A stretch of DNA of 19,534 nucleotides from an uncultured Gammaproteobacteria bacterium (GTDB taxonomy: Bacteria > Pseudomonadota > Gammaproteobacteria > Pseudomonadales > Azotimanducaceae_A): the NCBI GenBank assembly GCA_913041025.1, contig CAJWGQ010000032.1:1-19534 (forward strand), written 5' to 3'. The stretch's first letter is position 1; each line of letters opens with the position of its first letter. Under the pieces are notes generated by a model. It saw only the letters and a list, made by a program, of their open reading frames with translations. It did not search any database and was not told the origin of the DNA. This document shows positions 15,156 to 19,534 of this stretch, piece by piece. The position numbers and the translations under genes are program-made.

Positions 15156-15482
15156 TCAGCCGAATAAAGGTTTTTTTGTTGTAATGCAAGCTTGACTTCT
15201 CTCGGAGCATTGTTGACCATTCTGCTCCGAGAAGAATAAGGGAGTTTGCTCGGCACTTTGCGTAAGTTTTCTGCGATTGCAGGGTTCATTTAGTAAAGCT
15301 AAAACAACAAAATTTATGAAGTCATCATTTCGTCGCTGCTTGTGTTGAGAGGCCTAGAGGCGCGTTATGGCCACAGTAGTATAGCTATTCAAAGTACGGG
15401 AGAGATTAGAGGGTCAGGTAGATTTGTGTTTATCAAAGAAATCTGGACTTTTTGTGTTAAGTCGTTCCATTAGGAAGTTGTC
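15156..15482. other. 327-bp intergenic region before the TonB2-type operon
   Basis: No convincing gene is visible on either strand. The region holds a T-run at 15171-15177 with only a very weak 4-bp stem before it, a clear 10-bp hairpin at 15200-15232, and a ribosome-binding site (AGGA at 15472-15475) for the DUF3450 gene. A promoter for the TonB2-type operon should lie here. I found no good -35/-10 pair and no sequence resembling a Fur box, so iron control is not supported by eye. A 10-codon ATG frame at 15317 is too short to claim. Confidence 0.6.
15200..15232. other. 10-bp perfect inverted repeat (hairpin), possible bidirectional stop or regulatory RNA element
   Basis: TCTCGGAGCA at 15200-15209 pairs perfectly with TGCTCCGAGA at 15223-15232 around a 13-nt loop, and the pairing can extend past a bulge. 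It is the strongest hairpin noticed in the window. It lies 45 nt after the small secreted protein. No T-run follows on the plus strand and no A-run that would serve the minus strand precedes it, so a standard intrinsic terminator is doubtful. It could block read-through or act in the leader of the TonB2-type operon. Confidence 0.5.
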
Positions 15483-16259
15483 ATGAGAAAACAAATTCAG
15501 GGATTGTCAGTGATGTTAGTTGCGTTCATGTGCTCTTTTACGAGTGCATCCTACGCTGCCACCACGCTAGACGACATTTATCAGGTTGCGGAACAGATGA
15601 ACGTTGCGGCGAAAAGGTCGCAATCGAAAATCGACGCGCTAACGGAAGAGACACGGTTGCTGCTCAATGAGTATAAGACGGTGCTCAAAGAAATCGAGGG
15701 GTTGCGAGTCTATAACCGCCAGCTGGAAAAACAGATTGCCAGCCAGGAAGAGGAGATGGCGCAGCTAACTATATCGATAGACGAGGTGACCGTCATTGAA
15801 AGACAAATCACCCCATTGATGATTCGAATGATAGATGGCGTTGAGCAATTCGTTGAACTCGATTTGCCTTTTTTGCTCAAAGAGAGAAGGGCTCGGGTCG
15901 CCCGATTGCGCGACATGATGGACCGGGCGGACGTGGCGGTCTCAGAGAAGTTTTCACAAGTTCTTAGGGCTTACCAGATCGAAAATGATTACGGACGTAC
16001 ATTAGAAGCATATAGCGACACTATTTCGATTGCTGGTGTTGATCGTAAAGTGGACGTTCTAAAAGTGGGTCGAATCTCACTTATGTATCAAACGGGAGAT
16101 GGAGAAGAGTCTGGTCGCTACAACCCTGAAATAGATGCATGGGAAGAAATAGATGATTCTTACCAGGCCTCGATTCGCCAGGGAATACGAATGGCGAGAC
16201 AGCAGGCGACTACCAACTTATTCAGTATACCAGTGACAGGTGCGGAGGCAGCTCGATGA
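15483..16259 (+). CDS. DUF3450 family periplasmic coiled-coil protein of a TonB2-type cluster
   Basis: The 258-aa protein starts with a clear signal peptide (cut after SASYA, residue 25) and continues with a long charged helical region (about 28-100) of heptad-like character, predicted as a coiled coil. The family segments LPFLLKERRARVARL and VGRISLMYQT follow. DUF3450 proteins are routinely encoded just before a TtpC-like MotA/TolQ/ExbB gene in marine gammaproteobacteria, and their function is unknown; a periplasmic partner of the energised complex is the natural inference. AGGA at 15472-15475 supports the ATG. The stop overlaps the next start by four bases (ATGA), implying coupled translation. 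Confidence 0.88.
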   Translation: MRKQIQGLSVMLVAFMCSFTSASYAATTLDDIYQVAEQMNVAAKRSQSKIDALTEETRLLLNEYKTVLKEIEGLRVYNRQLEKQIASQEEEMAQLTISIDEVTVIERQITPLMIRMIDGVEQFVELDLPFLLKERRARVARLRDMMDRADVAVSEKFSQVLRAYQIENDYGRTLEAYSDTISIAGVDRKVDVLKVGRISLMYQTGDGEESGRYNPEIDAWEEIDDSYQASIRQGIRMARQQATTNLFSIPVTGAEAAR

Positions 16260-17722
16260 AATTAATGAAAGACAACATGACTGTTATTACGTCTGCGTTT
16301 TTGTTGCTCCTGAGTGCCTTTGGTGTAGCACAGGAAGAGCTTGCAGCCGCAGAAGGAGAGCTCATTATTAATGAAGCTAACTCTTTAGATGAGCTGCTTG
16401 ATAATGTTCAGGGCCGACGAGTCGTAGAAAATAGAGAGCACACCGACAGAGAGGGCCGGTTTACGCGAGAAAAGGCGAATCAGGCACAGATGTTGAAGGA
16501 TGCCGAAGCCGAAAGAAGGAGAGAGGAGCGGCGGTCAGATCGATTGGAGACTACCTTTGAGGAAAATGAGATCCGCATAGGGGACATGACCGAGCAGTTG
16601 GACAAGCGTCTGGGTAGCTTGAGAGAACTCTTTGGTGTTCTTCAGCAGGTTGCGGGAGACACTCGTGGTTTGTTCGAGGCCTCACTTATTTCTAGCCAAT
16701 ACGCAAATCGTGGGGAGTGGCTTGGTGAGCTTGCCGCGAAAATGGGTACGTCTAGTCAGTTAGCTACGATCGATGAGATGGAAGAGCTTTGGTTTGAGAT
16801 GCAGCGAGAGATGACTGAGTCTGGCAAGATTTCAAAATATCCTGGCACAATCACCATGATGTCGGGTGAAAAGGTTAATACGGAGATTGTTCGTGTTGGT
16901 GCCTATGCATTACTCGGAGAGGGAAAATATTTGCAATGGGATGCGGATACTCAATCGATTGTTGAACTGCCTAGGCAGCCAACCGGAAGACATACGGATA
17001 CCGCGGAAGAGCTTCAGGAGGCAAGTCCTGGTGAAGTGGTAGAATTTTCAGTGGATCCCACTAGAGGCTCTCTCTTGGCCTTGCTGATACAGGCGGCCAC
17101 CTTTAACGAACAGGTAGGAACCTTTATGGGTGTTGCAGAGTGTTTCCTTCCATTCTGTGATGGTCAAGGCGGAACCATGGGCGCGATTATCATAATGGGT
17201 CTATTTGTCGGGCTAGCCCTATCAGGCGAAAGGCTCTATCGATTGTTTGTGATTGGCAGAAATGTCAACGCCCAGAGAGATAATCCGAATGCTAGTGACG
17301 ATAATCCGTTGGGTAGGGTTTTAGGGGTATACGAAGAGAATAAAGGGGTGGATGTAGAAACCCTGGAGCTCAAGCTAGGTGAGGCAATACTCACCGAGAC
17401 GCCGAGTATCACCAAGAATATTATGTTGATTCAGGTGATTTCAGTCGTTGCTCCTTTGGCGGGGCTGCTTGGTACTGTGATCGGTATGATTGAGACATTC
17501 CAAGCGATCACCTTGTTTGGTGCAGGTGATCCCAAGACCATGGCAAGCGGTATTTCGAAAGCACTGATGACAACCGTTCTAGGTCTTGTGGTGGCGATTC
17601 CGACGACACTCCTGCACGCGATTGTGAGCTCGCAGTCCAAGTCGATTATTCACATAATCGAAGAGCAGAGTGCGGGAATTATTGCCAAGCATGCAGAAGG
17701 GTCTGGTAGGCCGATCAGCTAA
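16256..17722 (+). CDS. ttpC: TtpC-like MotA/TolQ/ExbB proton-channel family protein with periplasmic N-terminal domain
   Basis: This 488-aa protein has a signal-peptide-like N-terminus (to about residue 25, GVA-QE) and a periplasmic domain with a highly charged coiled-coil stretch (about 60-135). The C-terminal MotA/TolQ/ExbB channel domain has membrane segments at about 308-325, 388-415 and 435-458. The sequence around residues 404-440 (LLGTVIGMIETF, then GDPKTMASGISKALMTT) is the family signature. TtpC in Vibrio is required for TonB2 function alongside ExbB2 and ExbD2, so this is probably an added energising subunit. GGAGG at 16244-16248, inside the preceding gene, gives a good ribosome-binding site. 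The gene name rests on domain layout and context. Confidence 0.9.
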   Translation: MKLMKDNMTVITSAFLLLLSAFGVAQEELAAAEGELIINEANSLDELLDNVQGRRVVENREHTDREGRFTREKANQAQMLKDAEAERRREERRSDRLETTFEENEIRIGDMTEQLDKRLGSLRELFGVLQQVAGDTRGLFEASLISSQYANRGEWLGELAAKMGTSSQLATIDEMEELWFEMQREMTESGKISKYPGTITMMSGEKVNTEIVRVGAYALLGEGKYLQWDADTQSIVELPRQPTGRHTDTAEELQEASPGEVVEFSVDPTRGSLLALLIQAATFNEQVGTFMGVAECFLPFCDGQGGTMGAIIIMGLFVGLALSGERLYRLFVIGRNVNAQRDNPNASDDNPLGRVLGVYEENKGVDVETLELKLGEAILTETPSITKNIMLIQVISVVAPLAGLLGTVIGMIETFQAITLFGAGDPKTMASGISKALMTTVLGLVVAIPTTLLHAIVSSQSKSIIHIIEEQSAGIIAKHAEGSGRPIS

Positions 17723-17740
17723 TCTTTTGGGGAAGCAAGA

Positions 17741-18259
17741 ATGTTTAGGGAAGCATACCTCGACATAATGCGTTTTATAGAGATGGGCGGCGATGTACTT
17801 TGGTTCATAGCGCTCATCACTTTCATTATGTGGACTTTGATATTTGAAAGAATTTGGTTCTTTCGGATGGAATATAGAGGCATGATGGAAGAGCTAATCC
17901 AATCATGGAATGGTAGAAGCGAGAGAAATTCATGGACTGCTCGCCAGATCCGAGACGGCGTGATTTCTGATGCGACAGATCGAATCAGTGGCACTCTTCC
18001 TATAATCCAAACCTGCGTTGCTTTGTGTCCTTTGTTCGGCCTTTTAGGTACCGTAACTGGCATGATTGCAGTGTTCGATGCAATGGCGACTCAAGGCGGT
18101 AACGCCCGATCTATGGCAGCGGGAGTCTCCATGGCGACTATTCCGACTATGAGCGGTATGATTGCATCGCTTTCGGGTTTGATTGCGAGCACTCTGATTA
18201 GACGGAAGGTGGAGCAGGAAACACAATTACTGGATTCTCAGATTGCGCTGGATTTGTGA
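17741..18259 (+). CDS. exbB: ExbB, TonB-system proton channel subunit
   Basis: ExbB forms the pentameric inner-membrane channel that, with ExbD, couples proton flow to TonB. The 172-aa protein is of the short ExbB2 type, with three membrane segments at about residues 18-40, 86-110 and 128-150. It shares the family core LPIIQTCVALCPLFGLLGTV and the MAAGVSMATIPTMSGMIASL stretch. It lies 18 nt after the TtpC-like gene, with a GGGGAAG ribosome-binding site before the ATG. With the TtpC-like protein it makes two ExbB-type channel proteins in one operon, as known for TonB2 systems. Confidence 0.93.
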   Translation: MFREAYLDIMRFIEMGGDVLWFIALITFIMWTLIFERIWFFRMEYRGMMEELIQSWNGRSERNSWTARQIRDGVISDATDRISGTLPIIQTCVALCPLFGLLGTVTGMIAVFDAMATQGGNARSMAAGVSMATIPTMSGMIASLSGLIASTLIRRKVEQETQLLDSQIALDL

Positions 18260-18290
18260 TTGATCTCTATATGATGTCAAAAGGGTTACT

Positions 18291-18701
18291 ATGAGTAGAC
18301 AATTAGTCAAGAGACAGGGTTCAAGTGACGAAGCGGATATCAATTTAACTCCCATGCTTGACGTGGTGTTCATTATGTTGATTTTCTTCATTGTGACGGC
18401 GACTTTTATTAAGCAGACGGGTGTCCAAGTCACTAAGCCTGATGCGGAAACGGCTGAGAAGAAGCCGACTATTTCTATGTTGATCGCCGTAAACCCTAAT
18501 GGGGAAATATGGATTGACAAAAAGAGAGTAGAAACGTCTGCAGTGCGGTCACATATTGAACGCCTTCATGCCGAAAACCCGAAAGGGGGGCTGGTTATTC
18601 AGGCTGATAAAGAGTCTACGAACGAGAAATTGATGGCTGTCCTAAGCGCGGCTCGTGCTGCGGGATTGCGTGAAGTAGCCATTTCTACGGAAAGGATGTG
18701 A
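18291..18701 (+). CDS. exbD: ExbD, TonB-system stator subunit
   Basis: ExbD has one membrane helix carrying the essential proton-binding aspartate and a periplasmic domain that contacts TonB. The 136-aa protein shows the family motif INLTPMLDVVFIMLIFF with Asp24 in the position of E. coli ExbD Asp25. The periplasmic end contains GGLVIQADKESTNEKLMAVL and the late AGLREVAIST stretch. An AAGGG ribosome-binding site precedes the ATG. It follows exbB by 31 nt and precedes tonB by seven, so the three are one transcription unit. Confidence 0.95.
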   Translation: MSRQLVKRQGSSDEADINLTPMLDVVFIMLIFFIVTATFIKQTGVQVTKPDAETAEKKPTISMLIAVNPNGEIWIDKKRVETSAVRSHIERLHAENPKGGLVIQADKESTNEKLMAVLSAARAAGLREVAISTERM

Positions 18702-18708
18702 ACTAACT

Positions 18709-19311
18709 ATGCTGGCAAAAAGATATGGCATAAGTTTGGCTTTGGGCGCGATTGTTACTACGGTCTTGTTCTTGATCATGCAAGCCGTGATAGCGAGTGA
18801 TGAAGCTAAGTTGGATGAGGGTGCTAAGGGTAAATTATTAGAATTGGTTAGGCTGGAGGATGATGAAGAAATTCAAACGAAACAGCGCAAACCGAAACCG
18901 CCACCCCCGCCAGACGAGCCTCCACCCGATATGCCCAAGCCAGAGTTCGAATCCTCAGACGTATCACAGGGCATGGATATTGGGGCGGTCGATGTTAACG
19001 TTGATCTGAATGTGGGTGGTGGAGGATTCTCTTCCGACGGAGAATACTTGCCGATTGTAAAGGTCGCCCCCGTATACCCTCGTAGAGCGCAGACCCGGGG
19101 TATAGAAGGTTATGTGGTGCTTGAGTTTATTGTCACGAAGACTGGAGCTGTGAGAAACCCCTTTGTTGTTGAGGCTAAGCCGCCCGGTATTTTTGATAGG
19201 TCGGCAATAAATGCTGCGCTTAAATTCAAATACAAACCTAAAGTGGTCAACGGCGAGCCAATCGATGTGGCGGGTGTTAGAAACCGTATAACTTTTGAAT
19301 TATCGGATTAG
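18709..19311 (+). CDS. tonB: TonB (short TonB2 type) energy transducer
   Basis: TonB links the ExbB-ExbD complex in the inner membrane to outer-membrane receptors for siderophores, vitamin B12 and other ligands. The 200-aa protein has an N-terminal membrane anchor (about residues 8-29), an acidic segment, a short proline-lysine stretch (KPKPPPPPDEPPPD, 61-74), a glycine-rich linker, and a C-terminal TonB domain (about 113-200). That domain includes the YP motif (VYPRRAQTRGIEGYV) and the SAINAALKFKYKP region. The proline-rich spanner is much shorter than in E. coli TonB. The membrane helix has no histidine, unlike the SxxxH motif of E. coli TonB. The stop is followed 14 nt later by the next gene. 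Confidence 0.93.
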   Translation: MLAKRYGISLALGAIVTTVLFLIMQAVIASDEAKLDEGAKGKLLELVRLEDDEEIQTKQRKPKPPPPPDEPPPDMPKPEFESSDVSQGMDIGAVDVNVDLNVGGGGFSSDGEYLPIVKVAPVYPRRAQTRGIEGYVVLEFIVTKTGAVRNPFVVEAKPPGIFDRSAINAALKFKYKPKVVNGEPIDVAGVRNRITFELSD

Positions 19312-19325
19312 AGAGCGGAGTTTTT

Positions 19326-19534
19326 ATGAAGATATTGACCTCATTTACTACCTTGTTTTTTGCAATTTGTGTTGGATTGTTAGGGCCGGTGACGTTTTCA
19401 GAATTCGGGTTTGAGGGTGCTCAAGTGTTGGCAGCAGATGGTCGTTCTGCAGAGAAGAAAAAGAAAACTCGAAGGGTCCCGACTATTAGTGAATCCATAT
19501 TTAAGAAATTGGGTGAAGCGCAGGAATTTATGGA
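19326..19534 (+). CDS. Secreted protein, probably the TPR partner of the TonB2-type system, 3' end outside window
   Basis: Only the first 69 codons are visible. The product begins MKILTSFTTLFFAICVGLLG, a signal-peptide hydrophobic core, with a likely cut near VLAADG (residues 34-39). A basic run (EKKKKTRR) and RVPTISESIFKKLGEAQEFM follow. This opening resembles that of the tetratricopeptide-repeat proteins commonly encoded after tonB2 in marine gammaproteobacteria, but no complete TPR unit is visible in the window, so the TPR call is an inference from context. A GGAG ribosome-binding site lies seven bases before the ATG. Confidence 0.7.
   Translation, partial: MKILTSFTTLFFAICVGLLGPVTFSEFGFEGAQVLAADGRSAEKKKKTRRVPTISESIFKKLGEAQEFM

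Noticed and set aside
15147..15177. Intrinsic terminator after the small secreted protein (T-run at 15171-15177)
   Set aside because: Only a 4-bp stem (TCGG/CCGA) precedes it, with an eight-base spacer before the T-run; it is too weak to call.
15317..15349. 10-codon frame MKSSFRRCLC in the 327-bp gap
   Set aside because: It is too short and has no ribosome-binding site; it cannot be told from chance.
15240..15482. Fur box controlling the TonB2-type operon
   Set aside because: No stretch close to the GATAATGATAATCATTATC pattern was found by eye.
16256..17722. Fusion or assembly join between a coiled-coil protein and an ExbB-like protein
   Set aside because: A long periplasmic N-terminal domain is the normal layout of TtpC-like proteins, so no unusual fusion needs to be invoked.

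Overview
The window reads as ordinary chromosome of a gammaproteobacterium of moderate GC content. This rests on the yceD-rpmF-fabD-fabG-acpP-fabF-mltG-tmk-holB-tatD gene order, a PepQ-type prolidase, a cysteine-free L32, and a TonB2-type energy-transduction cluster of the kind known from marine Vibrio, Shewanella and Alteromonas relatives. The exact taxon cannot be told from sequence reading alone. Coding density is high, genes are tightly packed, and there are no tRNAs, rRNAs, insertion sequences, prophage genes or CRISPR arrays.

Region 1 (1-7499, + strand) is the fatty-acid synthesis / cell-envelope / replication operon: the 3' part of yceD, rpmF (58 aa), fabD, fabG, acpP, fabF, mltG, tmk, holB and a tatD-family nuclease. 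Compared with E. coli it lacks plsX and fabH between rpmF and fabD and pabC between fabF and mltG. The pilZ-like gene often found between holB and tatD is also absent. HolB has lost the Cys4 zinc module.

Region 2 (7484-10972, - strand) is a two-gene unit, pepQ followed by a cytoplasmic dipeptidyl-peptidase IV-like S9 peptidase. Together they could release Xaa-Pro dipeptides and then split them. The unit converges on tatD with a 16-nt antisense overlap.

Region 3 (11125-13420, + strand) is divergent from pepQ. It encodes the FAD subunit and the [2Fe-2S] subunit of a molybdenum hydroxylase (xanthine/CO dehydrogenase family) and then a ribokinase-like PfkB kinase. The large molybdopterin-binding catalytic subunit is not present. 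A HAD-family gene on the - strand overlaps the kinase tail to tail. A dienelactone-hydrolase-family gene and a small secreted cysteine-pair protein follow on the + strand.

Region 4 (15483-end, + strand) is a TonB2-type operon: a DUF3450 coiled-coil periplasmic protein, a TtpC-like MotA/TolQ/ExbB protein with a large periplasmic N-terminal domain, ExbB, ExbD, a short TonB, and the start of a secreted protein that is probably the TPR partner usually found there. Together they should use the proton motive force to drive TonB-dependent outer-membrane receptors, none of which is encoded in the window. A 327-bp non-coding stretch with a 10-bp hairpin precedes it.

The most unusual items are the molybdenum-hydroxylase pair without its catalytic subunit but with a sugar kinase, the pared-down fatty-acid operon, the zinc-less HolB, the small secreted C-x14-C protein, and the accessory proteins (DUF3450, TtpC-like, putative TPR) of the TonB2 cluster, whose roles are poorly known.
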